37,330 bases of DNA from Bacteroidales bacterium UBA1035 (GTDB taxonomy: Bacteria; Bacteroidota; Bacteroidia; Bacteroidales; Dysgonomonadaceae), in contig DCEG01000014.1 in the NCBI GenBank assembly GCA_002316835.1, positions 33,116 through 70,445 of the forward strand. The letters are read 5' to 3'. Under the pieces are notes generated by a model. That model was not told the origin of the DNA, did no database searches, and saw only the letters and a list, made by a program, of their open reading frames with translations. A program made the translations under genes and the position numbers. Below, piece after piece: positions 23,126-32,149 of the stretch; the stretch's first letter is position 1; every line of letters begins with the position of its first letter.

Positions 23126-26100
23126 ATGGGATTTAATAAATTTATAAGTAAAATATTTGGTAATAAGGCACAAAGGGACCTGAATGAAATAAATCCAATT
23201 GTAAATACTATAAAGGAGGCTTATCCAAAAATCGAAAAGCTTTCAAACGATGAACTACGTGCAAAAACCAAAGAACTCGAAAAGAGAATTGAAGAATATA
23301 TTGCCGAAGATAATGCCCGCATAGCGGAGTTAAAAGCCGGCATGGAAGAAGTGGAATTAGAAAAGCGCGAAACGGTTTGGAATGAAATTGATAAGATTGA
23401 AAAAGAAATTACTTCCAAATTAGGAAAAGTATTATCGGAAATTTTGCCGGAGGCGTTTTCCATCGTTAAAGAAACGGCAAAACGGTTCAAGGAAAATACC
23501 GAAACGGTAGTTACTGCAACCGATTTCGACCGCGATTTAGCAGCCAAACACGATTTTGTACGAATCGAAGGTGAAAAGGCTATTTACCAGAATCACTGGA
23601 TTGCCGGTGGCAATGAAATCATCTGGGATATGGTTCACTACGATGTGCAGTTGTTCGGTGGCGTGGTGCTGCATCAGGGAAAAATTGCCGAAATGGCGAC
23701 AGGTGAAGGTAAAACATTGGTAGCAACGCTCCCTGTGTTCCTTAATGCGCTTACGCACAGAGGTGTTCACGTGGTTACTGTAAACGATTATCTGTCGAAG
23801 CGTGACTCGGAATGGATGGGGCCGATTTATATGTTCCATGGGCTTTCGGTAGATTGTATCGATAAGCATGAGCCCAACTCAGATAATCGTCGCAAAGCTT
23901 ACGAAGCAGACATTACTTTTGGCACGAATAACGAATTCGGATTCGATTACCTGCGTGACAATATGGCTGTTTCGCCAAAGGATTTGGTGCAACGCATGCA
24001 TAATTACGCCATTGTGGACGAGGTTGACTCCGTTTTAATCGACGATGCCCGTACACCGTTAATTATTTCGGGACCCGTACCAAAAGGAGATGATCAGTTG
24101 TTTGATCTTTTCCGTCCGCGTGTAGAACAAGTGGTAAAAGCCCAACGCGATTTCACTACGCGTTTGCTGGCCGATGCAAGAGCCAAGATGGCTTCAGAAG
24201 ACAAAAAAGAGCAGGAAGAGGGTACTCTGTTGCTCTTCCGTTCTTACAAGGGGATGCCCAAATACAAGCCACTTATCAAATTCTTAAGCGAACAAGGCGT
24301 GAAAGCTGCAATGCTTAAAACCGAGGAGTTTTATATGCAGGAGCAGTCGCGAAACATGCATATCGCTACCGATCCGTTGTATTTTGTGATTGACGAAAAG
24401 CAAAACAGTATCGAATTGACTGACAAAGGTATCGACTTGTTGACCGGAAAATCAGATGACCCTCAATTCTTTGTTTTGCCGGACATTGCTTCACAACTTG
24501 CTGAACTCGATAATCTTTCGTTGACCGACGAAGAAAAAGCAGCTAAAAAAGATGAGCTTTTACAAAATTATGCCATAAAATCGGAACGGGTTCATACAGT
24601 GAATCAGCTTCTTAAAGCATACACACTTTTCGAAAAAGACGATGAATACGTGGTTATCGATAACAAAGTTAAAATTGTTGACGAGCAAACCGGGCGTATT
24701 ATGGAGGGACGTCGCTATTCCGATGGTTTGCACCAGGCTATAGAGGCCAAGGAGCATGTTAAAGTAGAAGCTGCCACACAAACCTTTGCCACCATCACAT
24801 TGCAGAACTATTTCAGAATGTATAGCAAGTTGGCAGGGATGACCGGTACAGCTGAAACCGAAGCAGGTGAATTGTGGGACATCTATAAATTAGACGTGGT
24901 TGTAATTCCGACCAACCGTCCGATTGTCCGCAACGACATGAACGACCGTATCTACAAGACAAAACGCGAGAAGTATACAGCGGTTATCGACGAAATAGAA
25001 AGTACCATTTCAAAAGGCCGACCGGTTTTAGTGGGAACAACTTCGGTGGAAATTTCCGAATTATTGAGCAGGATGCTCACGCTTCGCAAAATAAAGCACA
25101 ACGTGCTAAACGCCAAGCTACACCAACGCGAAGCAGAAATCGTAGCCAATGCCGGACAACGAGGGATGGTAACCATTGCCACCAACATGGCGGGTCGTGG
25201 AACCGACATTAAGTTAACGGAAGAAGTGAAAAAAGTCGGAGGTTTGGCTATAATAGGTACGGAACGCCATGAGAGCCGCCGTGTTGACCGTCAGTTACGC
25301 GGTCGTGCCGGACGTCAAGGAGACCCAGGGTCATCGGTTTTCTTTGTTTCGCTTGAAGATGATCTGATGCGTTTATTCGCTACCGAAAGAATTGCCGGAT
25401 TGATGGACAGGATGGGCTTCAAGGAAGGTGATATGCTCGAACACGATATGTTGAACAAATCGGTAGAACGTGCACAGAAAAAAGTGGAAGAAAACAACTT
25501 CGGGATCCGTAAACGTTTGTTGGAATACGATGACGTGATGAACTCGCAACGCGAAGTTATCTACAAGCGCCGTAGAAACGCATTGATTGGCGATCGTATC
25601 GAAATGGACGTAGCCAATATGATTACAGAAACTGCGAAAAACGTGGTGCAACATAACGAGGATGACTATGAAAATATGAAGTTTGATCTTTATCGTGTTA
25701 TGGCGGTTGAAATTCCTTTCTCCGAAGGAGAAATGAAGGACATAAAAACCGATGTTCAAGCAGAAAAAGTGGTTGAGAAAGCTATTTCGGAATTCAAACG
25801 CAAAACCGATAGATTGGCAGAAATTGCCCAGCCGGTTATCAAAGACGTATACGAAAAGCAAGGTGCCATGTATGAGAATATTCTGATTCCAATCTCTGAC
25901 GGAAAAAGAGTTTACAATATTGCTACCAACTTGAAAGAGGCATATGAATCTGGCTCAAAAGCGTTGGTTAAAGCTTTTGAAAAATCGATTTTGCTGCACA
26001 CCATTGACGAAGATTGGAAAGAACATCTTCGCGAGATGGACGAACTGCGCCAATCTGTACAGAACGCCAGTTACGAGCAAAAGGATCCGTTGCTGATTTA

Positions 26101-26422
26101 TAAGCTTGAATCGTTTAATCTTTTTAAAGTGATGGTTAACGATATAAATTCAAAAGCAGTTTCCGTTCTAATGCGCGGACAAATTCCTATTCAGGATCCG
26201 CAAAACGTTCGTCAGGCTGCACCGGAACAAAAAACCGATTACAGCAAATACCGTACTCAAAAAGATGAAGCTACAAGAGGAACGTCTGATAATGGTGCGC
26301 CAAAACAACCTGAACAACGCAAATTGGAACCTGTTCGCGTTGAGAAGAAAGTAGGAAGAAATGATCCATGTCCTTGCGGAAGTGGAAAGAAGTTCAAAAA
26401 CTGTCACGGACAAGGTGCTTAA
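23126..26422 (+). CDS. secA: Preprotein translocase ATPase SecA
   Basis: SecA is the ATP-driven motor that pushes unfolded proteins through SecYEG. The 1098-aa protein has the Walker A motif MATGEGKTLVA at about residue 190, Walker B IVDEVDSVLIDDARTPLIISG, the preprotein crosslinking region, the second motor domain (RQLRGRAGRQGDPGSSVFF) and the helical scaffold (LHTIDEDWKEHLREMDELRQ). The C-terminus ends in a zinc-binding SecB-type tail, GRNDPCPCGSGKKFKNCHG. The length exceeds the 901 aa of E. coli, as is usual in Bacteroidota, through an insertion at about 330-470. It is followed by a strong terminator. Most exported products in this window would depend on it. Confidence 0.98.
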   Translation: MGFNKFISKIFGNKAQRDLNEINPIVNTIKEAYPKIEKLSNDELRAKTKELEKRIEEYIAEDNARIAELKAGMEEVELEKRETVWNEIDKIEKEITSKLGKVLSEILPEAFSIVKETAKRFKENTETVVTATDFDRDLAAKHDFVRIEGEKAIYQNHWIAGGNEIIWDMVHYDVQLFGGVVLHQGKIAEMATGEGKTLVATLPVFLNALTHRGVHVVTVNDYLSKRDSEWMGPIYMFHGLSVDCIDKHEPNSDNRRKAYEADITFGTNNEFGFDYLRDNMAVSPKDLVQRMHNYAIVDEVDSVLIDDARTPLIISGPVPKGDDQLFDLFRPRVEQVVKAQRDFTTRLLADARAKMASEDKKEQEEGTLLLFRSYKGMPKYKPLIKFLSEQGVKAAMLKTEEFYMQEQSRNMHIATDPLYFVIDEKQNSIELTDKGIDLLTGKSDDPQFFVLPDIASQLAELDNLSLTDEEKAAKKDELLQNYAIKSERVHTVNQLLKAYTLFEKDDEYVVIDNKVKIVDEQTGRIMEGRRYSDGLHQAIEAKEHVKVEAATQTFATITLQNYFRMYSKLAGMTGTAETEAGELWDIYKLDVVVIPTNRPIVRNDMNDRIYKTKREKYTAVIDEIESTISKGRPVLVGTTSVEISELLSRMLTLRKIKHNVLNAKLHQREAEIVANAGQRGMVTIATNMAGRGTDIKLTEEVKKVGGLAIIGTERHESRRVDRQLRGRAGRQGDPGSSVFFVSLEDDLMRLFATERIAGLMDRMGFKEGDMLEHDMLNKSVERAQKKVEENNFGIRKRLLEYDDVMNSQREVIYKRRRNALIGDRIEMDVANMITETAKNVVQHNEDDYENMKFDLYRVMAVEIPFSEGEMKDIKTDVQAEKVVEKAISEFKRKTDRLAEIAQPVIKDVYEKQGAMYENILIPISDGKRVYNIATNLKEAYESGSKALVKAFEKSILLHTIDEDWKEHLREMDELRQSVQNASYEQKDPLLIYKLESFNLFKVMVNDINSKAVSVLMRGQIPIQDPQNVRQAAPEQKTDYSKYRTQKDEATRGTSDNGAPKQPEQRKLEPVRVEKKVGRNDPCPCGSGKKFKNCHGQGA

Positions 26423-26445
26423 TATTAAATAACAAAATTAACAGA

Positions 26446-26478
26446 CCCGAAGAAAATTAAACTTTCTTCGGGTTTTTT
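26446..26478 (+). terminator. Intrinsic terminator of secA
   Basis: CCCGAAGAAA (26446-26455) and TTTCTTCGGG (26463-26472) form a perfect ten-base stem with a seven-base loop, directly followed by six T bases. It is 23 bases after the secA stop. Confidence 0.9.
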
Positions 26479-26556
26479 GATCGAAAAATTTGTTTCGCAA
26501 AAACAATAAAAAACCTTAATTAAAGCCATAATCAAGCAATTTTTTCACTTGAAATC

Positions 26557-26588
26557 TTTTGTTAGACCATGAAAAATTTGTACCTTAG
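26557..26588 (+). promoter_or_regulatory. Promoter of gyrA
   Basis: TTTTG at 26557-26561 and TACCTTAG at 26581-26588 are separated by 19 bases, which fits the Bacteroidota -33/-7 pattern with one mismatch in the -7 box (A for T in TTTG). It leaves a leader of about 85 bases before the gyrA ATG, in which no further gene is seen. Confidence 0.6.
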
Positions 26589-26680
26589 TACGTTATTTTA
26601 AAACAAAAGAAAAATATATTTACCATTCTGTTTTTCAGTGAAATGCAAAATATATCTGAAGAAAAAAATCACATTTAAAT

Positions 26681-29227
26681 ATGATTGACCAAGAAGACAG
26701 AGTCATTAAGATCAACATTGAAGATGAAATGAAGTCTGCGTATATCGATTATTCGATGTCCGTTATTGTATCGCGTGCATTACCAGATGTTCGCGATGGT
26801 TTTAAACCTGTTCACAGACGTATCCTTTTCGGGATGTCCGAATTAGGAAATACGTCTGACAAACCGCACAAGAAGTCGGCGAGAATTGTTGGGGAAGTGC
26901 TTGGTAAGTATCACCCTCACGGCGACTCATCGGTTTACAATGCCATGGTACGTCTCGCACAGGACTGGAGCATGCGCTATACGCTGGTTGATGGCCAGGG
27001 AAACATGGGAAGTGTCGATGGTGACAGCCCTGCGGCCATGCGTTATACCGAAGCAAGATTGAACAAACTGGCGGAAGAAATGCTTCGCGATATCGATAAA
27101 GAAACCGTAGATTTTCAATTAAATTTTGACGATACACTTCAAGAACCAACGGTTTTACCCACACGAATCCCTAATCTGCTTATCAACGGTGCATCCGGCA
27201 TTGCGGTGGGAATGGCAACCAATATGGCTCCGCATAATTTAACGGAAGTCATCAATGGAATTGTAGCTTATATAGATGATAAAGAGATAGATATAGAAGG
27301 GTTGATGCACTACATCAAGGCGCCCGATTTTCCGACAGGAGGCTATATTTATGGATACAAAGGTGTTATCGATGCTTTTGAGACGGGTAGGGGACGTATT
27401 GTTATGCGTGGAAGAGCCGAAATTGAGGCAGGAAAGACCCACGATAAAATAATTATTTCAGAAATTCCTTATCTGGTAAACAAGGCAGAAATGATCAAGC
27501 ATATTGCTGATCTGGTTGCCGATAAAAGACTGGAAGGAATTTCAAATGTTAATGATGAGTCGGACCGCCAGGGCATGCGTATTGTTGTAGATATTAAACG
27601 TGATGCAAATGCCAATGTGGTTCTAAACAAACTCTACAAGCTAACTGCCATGCAATCGTCGTTTAGCGTAAACAACATTGCGTTGGTAAAAGGTCGCCCT
27701 GAAATGCTTAATTTGAAGCAAATGATCGAGTTGTTCGTAGAGCATCGCCACGATGTTGTTGTGCGTCGCACGAAGTACGAACTTCGAAAAGCAGAAGAGA
27801 GAGCACATATTCTTGAAGGTTTGATTATCGCATCCGATAATATAGATGAAGTAATTGCTATCATCCGTGGTTCGAGTACACCTCAGGAGGCTATCCAGCG
27901 ACTGATAGAACGTTTTGAATTATCTGATATTCAGGCTCGCGCTATTGTTGAAATGCGATTAAGACAACTTACAGGTCTTGAACAGGATAAGCTTCGTGCC
28001 GAATTCGAAGAGATTCAAAAGTTGATCGCTCATTTAAACAATATTCTGAATAACGAAGACCTTCGGATGCAGATTATAAAAGATGAATTGGTAGAAGTTC
28101 GCGATAGATTTGGTGATAAACGTCGCTCCGAAATAATCTTCGCATCGGAAGAAATGAATCCGGAAGATTTTTATTCAGATGATGAGATGATTATTACCAT
28201 TTCGCATCTTGGTTACATCAAACGTACTCCACTAACTGAGTTCAGAACACAAAATCGTGGTGGAGTAGGGGCTAAAGGATCACAAACCAGGGATGAAGAT
28301 TTTGTGGAATACATTTATCCGGCCACCAACCACAATTATATGCTCTTCTTCACTCAGAAAGGAAAATGTTATTGGTTAAAGGTTTACGAAATTCCGGAAG
28401 GTACAAAAACTTCGAAAGGAAGAGCTATTCAAAATCTGTTGAATATCGATTCGGACGACAGTGTTACTGCTTTTATCCGGGTTTTAACACTAGAAGATGA
28501 AGAATACATCAACAATAATTACCTGATATTTGGTACGAAACTGGGAACAGTGAAGAAAACATTGCTCGAAGCATATTCCCGCCCACGACAAAACGGTGTT
28601 ATTGCTATTGGCTTACGCGAGGATGATCAGGTTATTTCAGTGCGATTAACTGACGGAGAAAAAGATATTATTATGGCCAATCGTAATGGCCGTGCGATCC
28701 GCTTTAATGAAAAAGGTGTTCGTCCGATGGGACGAATTGCAACCGGTGTTAAAGGAATGACTCTGGATGATGACGGAGAGGATTACGTAATCGGTATGAT
28801 TTGCATGCATCCGGATTCTACAAGCACCATCCTGGTGGTATCGGAACAAGGTTACGGTAAGAGAACTATGCTCAACGACGAGGATGGCGAGCCCGTTTAC
28901 AGAATTACTAACAGGGGCGGTAAAGGTGTTAAAACACTGAATATTACAGATAAAACAGGGAAACTCGTAGCAATAAAAAGCGTTACAGATGATAATGATT
29001 TAATGATTATTAACAAATCAGGCATTACCATACGTGTAAAAATTTCCGATATTCGCACCATGGGACGTGCCACTCAAGGAGTTCGCCTCATTAATTTGGA
29101 AAAAAGAAACGACGAAATTGCCTCAGTGTGTAAAGTAAATTCAGAAGAAGAAATAGACGAAGAGGAAATAACTTTACCTGAAGATATCGATGAAAAGGAA
29201 AATACAGAAGAAGAAGCGGGTGAATAG
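26681..29227 (+). CDS. gyrA: DNA gyrase subunit A
   Basis: GyrA is the DNA breakage-reunion subunit of gyrase, acting with GyrB to introduce negative supercoils. The 848-aa protein has the conserved start (DEMKSAYIDYSMSVIVSRALPDVRDGFKPVHRRIL), the active-site tyrosine Y122 in PAAMRYTEARL, and a C-terminal beta-pinwheel (QNRGGVGAKGSQ, GRAIRFNEKGVRPMGRIATGVKGM). The GyrA-box-like QNRGGVGAKG supports gyrase over topoisomerase IV ParC. The tail is acidic (EEEIDEEEITLPEDIDE). In the quinolone region, E. coli positions 83 and 87 correspond to Ser83 and Asn87. It is transcribed separately from secA. Confidence 0.97.
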   Translation: MIDQEDRVIKINIEDEMKSAYIDYSMSVIVSRALPDVRDGFKPVHRRILFGMSELGNTSDKPHKKSARIVGEVLGKYHPHGDSSVYNAMVRLAQDWSMRYTLVDGQGNMGSVDGDSPAAMRYTEARLNKLAEEMLRDIDKETVDFQLNFDDTLQEPTVLPTRIPNLLINGASGIAVGMATNMAPHNLTEVINGIVAYIDDKEIDIEGLMHYIKAPDFPTGGYIYGYKGVIDAFETGRGRIVMRGRAEIEAGKTHDKIIISEIPYLVNKAEMIKHIADLVADKRLEGISNVNDESDRQGMRIVVDIKRDANANVVLNKLYKLTAMQSSFSVNNIALVKGRPEMLNLKQMIELFVEHRHDVVVRRTKYELRKAEERAHILEGLIIASDNIDEVIAIIRGSSTPQEAIQRLIERFELSDIQARAIVEMRLRQLTGLEQDKLRAEFEEIQKLIAHLNNILNNEDLRMQIIKDELVEVRDRFGDKRRSEIIFASEEMNPEDFYSDDEMIITISHLGYIKRTPLTEFRTQNRGGVGAKGSQTRDEDFVEYIYPATNHNYMLFFTQKGKCYWLKVYEIPEGTKTSKGRAIQNLLNIDSDDSVTAFIRVLTLEDEEYINNNYLIFGTKLGTVKKTLLEAYSRPRQNGVIAIGLREDDQVISVRLTDGEKDIIMANRNGRAIRFNEKGVRPMGRIATGVKGMTLDDDGEDYVIGMICMHPDSTSTILVVSEQGYGKRTMLNDEDGEPVYRITNRGGKGVKTLNITDKTGKLVAIKSVTDDNDLMIINKSGITIRVKISDIRTMGRATQGVRLINLEKRNDEIASVCKVNSEEEIDEEEITLPEDIDEKENTEEEAGE

Positions 29228-29257
29228 TCTGTTTATTTTAAACTTTTTGTAATTTTG
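29228..29257 (+). promoter_or_regulatory. Candidate promoter of the TPR protein gene
   Basis: TAATTTTG at 29250-29257 is an exact TAnnTTTG match, and TCTG at 29228-29231 lies 18 bases upstream as a weak -33 element. It falls in the 92-base gap after gyrA and would give a leader of about 55 bases. Confidence 0.5.
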
Positions 29258-29319
29258 CAGTCAAATAAATCGACAGAAATTTTAAACAATTAAGAAAAGA
29301 ATAATACTTAACTTAAAAG

Positions 29320-30600
29320 ATGAATAAAATGAAAAAATTATTTTTCCTTACTATGGTGGCTGTTTTTGCTGCAGGTTCCGTATTTGCACAAAAATCAGCC
29401 CTGAGAGATGCTAAGAGATCTTTAGGAAGCAACGACCTGAATGAAGCTCGTACTTTGATAAAACAAGCTACTACGAATGCTGAAACAGCTAACGATCCCG
29501 AAACATGGAAAGTTTTTGGAGATATTGGTAATAAGGCGTTTGACAACGAAAGAACTAACGAGATGCTTGGAAAACAAGCAAATCAGGAAGTAATGTACAA
29601 CGGATTGCTTGAATCTTACGCACCGTATCTGAAAGCTGACTCATTAGGTGAATTACCGGATGATAAAGGGAGAGTGAGAAACAGATTCAGAAAAGACATT
29701 TCCGGAATTTTGAAAGCAAATCATCCTTTCTATATCAATGGTGGCATTTTCTTCAACGAAAAACAACAATATTCCAAGGCTTCGGACTTCTTTGAAACAT
29801 ACTGGAATATTCCCACGCTGCCTATGTATGCAGGCCAAAAAGATGCTTTTGTAATTGACAGTACTTACCAAACCATCAAATATTACGCTATTATCACTGC
29901 CATTCAGGCACAAAATCACGAAAGAGCGTTGGCTATGTTGCAAAGAGCTGCTAACGAGCCTTTTATCCCAAATAGTGCATATCAGGAAAGCGATATTTAC
30001 GAACTTATTGCCAGTGAATATATTCAAAAAGGTGATACAGCCAAATATCTGGAAACTCTTTATGAAGGAGCCGAAAAATTCCCAAAAAGCAAATATTTCA
30101 TTCCTAACTTGGTAAACGTTTTCATTCGTCAGGGCGATAATCAAAAAGCAATGGAATATTTGGATGAAGCCATCAAAAACGATCCATCCAACGCATGTGA
30201 CTTGAACAGTGTAAAAGGTGCTTTAATAGCAGAAAAAGGTGATTATGCAGGAGCAGAATCGGAATACAACAAAGCGTTGTCTCAAGATCCAAATTGCGAA
30301 AGAGCTCTTGAAGCACTTGCCGTGAATTTTATCCTGCAAGCTCAGGAATTAAAAGAAAAAACGGCAACGATGTCTGATCGTAAATTACAATTGGAAAATG
30401 ACAAGAAAACAGTAGAATTCTATCAGAAAGCATTACCGCATCTTGAAAAATTCACAACATCGTTGAGAGGCAGATCTGCAGACAAAACAGAAATTGACGG
30501 AGCTTTGATGAAATTAAGAAACGTATATTATAACTTAAGTATGATGGGTGTTGATAAATCAGCAGAACTTAAGAAAGTTGAAGCAGAATTAGGTTTGTAA
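29320..30600 (+). CDS. Secreted tetratricopeptide repeat protein
   Basis: The 426-aa protein has a signal peptide (MNKMKKLFFLTMVAVFAAGSVFAQ) and alpha-helical TPR-like repeats. The clearest are LVNVFIRQGDNQKAMEYLDEAIKNDP and VKGALIAEKGDYAGAESEYNKALSQDPNCERALEALAVNFILQ, at about 260-345, with more degenerate pairs before them (AKRSLGSNDLNEARTLIKQA, FFNEKQQYSKASDFFETYW). It is probably a periplasmic scaffold or binding protein with no enzyme motif. Two ATGs nine bases apart (29320, 29329) could both start it. Similar proteins are common in Bacteroidales and have no assigned function. Confidence 0.85.
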   Translation: MNKMKKLFFLTMVAVFAAGSVFAQKSALRDAKRSLGSNDLNEARTLIKQATTNAETANDPETWKVFGDIGNKAFDNERTNEMLGKQANQEVMYNGLLESYAPYLKADSLGELPDDKGRVRNRFRKDISGILKANHPFYINGGIFFNEKQQYSKASDFFETYWNIPTLPMYAGQKDAFVIDSTYQTIKYYAIITAIQAQNHERALAMLQRAANEPFIPNSAYQESDIYELIASEYIQKGDTAKYLETLYEGAEKFPKSKYFIPNLVNVFIRQGDNQKAMEYLDEAIKNDPSNACDLNSVKGALIAEKGDYAGAESEYNKALSQDPNCERALEALAVNFILQAQELKEKTATMSDRKLQLENDKKTVEFYQKALPHLEKFTTSLRGRSADKTEIDGALMKLRNVYYNLSMMGVDKSAELKKVEAELGL

Positions 30601-30627
30601 TTTGATAAAACAGCAAAACTATACAGA

Positions 30628-30661
30628 AGTGGCATCAGAATTCCGGTGCCACTTTTTTTTT
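30628..30661 (+). terminator. Intrinsic terminator of the TPR protein gene
   Basis: AGTGGCATC (30628-30636) pairs with GGTGCCACT (30645-30653) with one G-T wobble and an eight-base loop, followed by eight more T bases. It starts 28 bases after the stop codon. Confidence 0.9.
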
Positions 30662-30794
30662 GGAAAAGATATCGATAGGAGTTATTTCAAATCTATATAT
30701 TAAACATAATAGTAATTATAGGAAAAACAACTTTCTTTTACTGAAAGGTTTTAATTGGCTTCGTAATTCGTATTATTTAATGGCTGAAAAATAT

Positions 30795-30802
30795 TACCTT
30801 TG
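30795..30802 (+). promoter_or_regulatory. Candidate -7 box for purM
   Basis: TACCTTTG matches TAnnTTTG exactly and lies 21 bases upstream of the purM ATG. A TTTG-like -33 element at about 19 bases is not seen. No PurR-type operator or purine riboswitch was recognised in the 222-base gap. Confidence 0.55.
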
Positions 30803-30823
30803 TACGTATCAAAATAAATTTTC

Positions 30824-31996
30824 ATGAAAGATCAACGATACAGCCAACGCGGAGTTTCTGCAAGCAAAGAAGATGTTCATAACGCGATAAGAAATATTGA
30901 CAAAGGAATTTTTCCGAAAGCATTCTGCAAAATTATTCCCGACATCCTCGGAGGTGATCCGGATTATTGCAACATAATGCACGCCGACGGTGCAGGAACA
31001 AAATCTTCACTGGCATACGTTTACTGGCGTGAAACCGGTGATATTTCCGTATGGAAAGGAATTGCTCAGGATGCGCTTATAATGAACGTTGATGATTTAC
31101 TTTGTGTTGGCGCAACTGATAATATCTTATTATCCTCCACCATCGGTCGCAATAAAAATCTGATTCCCGGTGAAGTGATTTCAGCCATTATAAACGGCAC
31201 AAATGAGTTGTGTGAGGAATTATCGTCGTTGGGCGTAAATATTCATGCTACGGGCGGAGAAACGGCTGACGTTGGTGATTTGGTACGTACCATTATAGTG
31301 GATAGTACTGTGACTTGTCGTATGAGGCGTTCCGATGTTATCGATAATGCCAATATTCAGGCCGGCGACGTAATTGTCGGACTATCATCTTTCGGTCAAG
31401 CCACTTACGAACGCGAATACAACGGCGGTATGGGAAGCAATGGTTTAACTTCGGCACGACACGATGTTTTCGCCAATTATCTGGCGCAGAAATATCCCGA
31501 AAGTTACGATGCCTCTATTCCTTCGGAATTGGTTTATTCGGGATGCACCAAACTTACTGAACAAATTGAAAATCTGGGTATTGATGCCGGAAAACTGGTA
31601 CTATCCCCTACCCGCACCTATTCTCCAATAATATCGCTGATTCTAAGAGAGTTACGCAGTGAAGTGAACGGAATGGTACATTGTTCTGGTGGTGCGCAAA
31701 CAAAGATCATGCATTTTCTAAACGATGGCTTACGTGTCATAAAGGACAACCTCTTTCCTATTCCACCACTATTTAAACTGATTCAGGATCAATCGGATAC
31801 CGATTGGAAAGAAATGTATAAAGTGTTTAATATGGGACATAGGATGGAGATTTATCTGCCAGAAACTTACGCTTTGCGTATAATCGAAATTTCCAAATCG
31901 TTTAATGTAGATGCTCAAATAGTTGGCCGGGTTGAAAAATCAGACACTCGGGAATTGGTGATTGAAAGTGAATTTGGAAGATTTGTTTATCAATAG
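30824..31996 (+). CDS. purM: Phosphoribosylformylglycinamidine cyclo-ligase (AIR synthetase)
   Basis: PurM closes the imidazole ring in purine synthesis, converting FGAM to AIR with ATP. The 390-aa protein has the AIRS N-terminal features SQRGVSASKEDVHNAI, MHADGAGTKSSLAYVYW, MNVDDLLCVGA and HATGGETADVGDLVRT, and the C-terminal domain from about residue 185 (AGDVIVGLSSFGQATYEREYNGGMGSNGLTSAR, MVHCSGGAQTKIMHF, MGHRMEIYLP). It is longer than the E. coli enzyme (345 aa), as in other Bacteroidota. A small hairpin, CAATAGC/GCTATTG (31991-31997 and 32010-32016), overlaps its stop codon. prfA follows after 153 bases. Confidence 0.96.
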   Translation: MKDQRYSQRGVSASKEDVHNAIRNIDKGIFPKAFCKIIPDILGGDPDYCNIMHADGAGTKSSLAYVYWRETGDISVWKGIAQDALIMNVDDLLCVGATDNILLSSTIGRNKNLIPGEVISAIINGTNELCEELSSLGVNIHATGGETADVGDLVRTIIVDSTVTCRMRRSDVIDNANIQAGDVIVGLSSFGQATYEREYNGGMGSNGLTSARHDVFANYLAQKYPESYDASIPSELVYSGCTKLTEQIENLGIDAGKLVLSPTRTYSPIISLILRELRSEVNGMVHCSGGAQTKIMHFLNDGLRVIKDNLFPIPPLFKLIQDQSDTDWKEMYKVFNMGHRMEIYLPETYALRIIEISKSFNVDAQIVGRVEKSDTRELVIESEFGRFVYQ

Positions 31997-32112
31997 CCTT
32001 TAGTTCTTAGCTATTGGCTCTACGTTAAACTTATAATTCTTGCAGAAAATCTTTTGTAAAAAATACTTGCTTAAAACTGATTTAACTAAATATATTTTAT
32101 CCTTTACTAATG

Positions 32113-32144
32113 GCTAAAAGCCAAAAGCTAGCAGCTAAAAGCTA
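32113..32144. repeat. Cluster of AGCTAAAAGC-type palindromes before prfA
   Basis: GGCTAAAAGCC (32113-32123) and AGCTAAAAGCT (32134-32144) are two near-copies, each an inverted repeat around an AAA centre, separated by AAAAGCTAGC. They end five bases before the prfA ATG. A related AGCTATTGGCT occurs at 32009-32019. They could form alternative hairpins in the prfA leader or be remnants of a dispersed repeat. Confidence 0.6.
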
Positions 32145-32149
32145 ATTGT

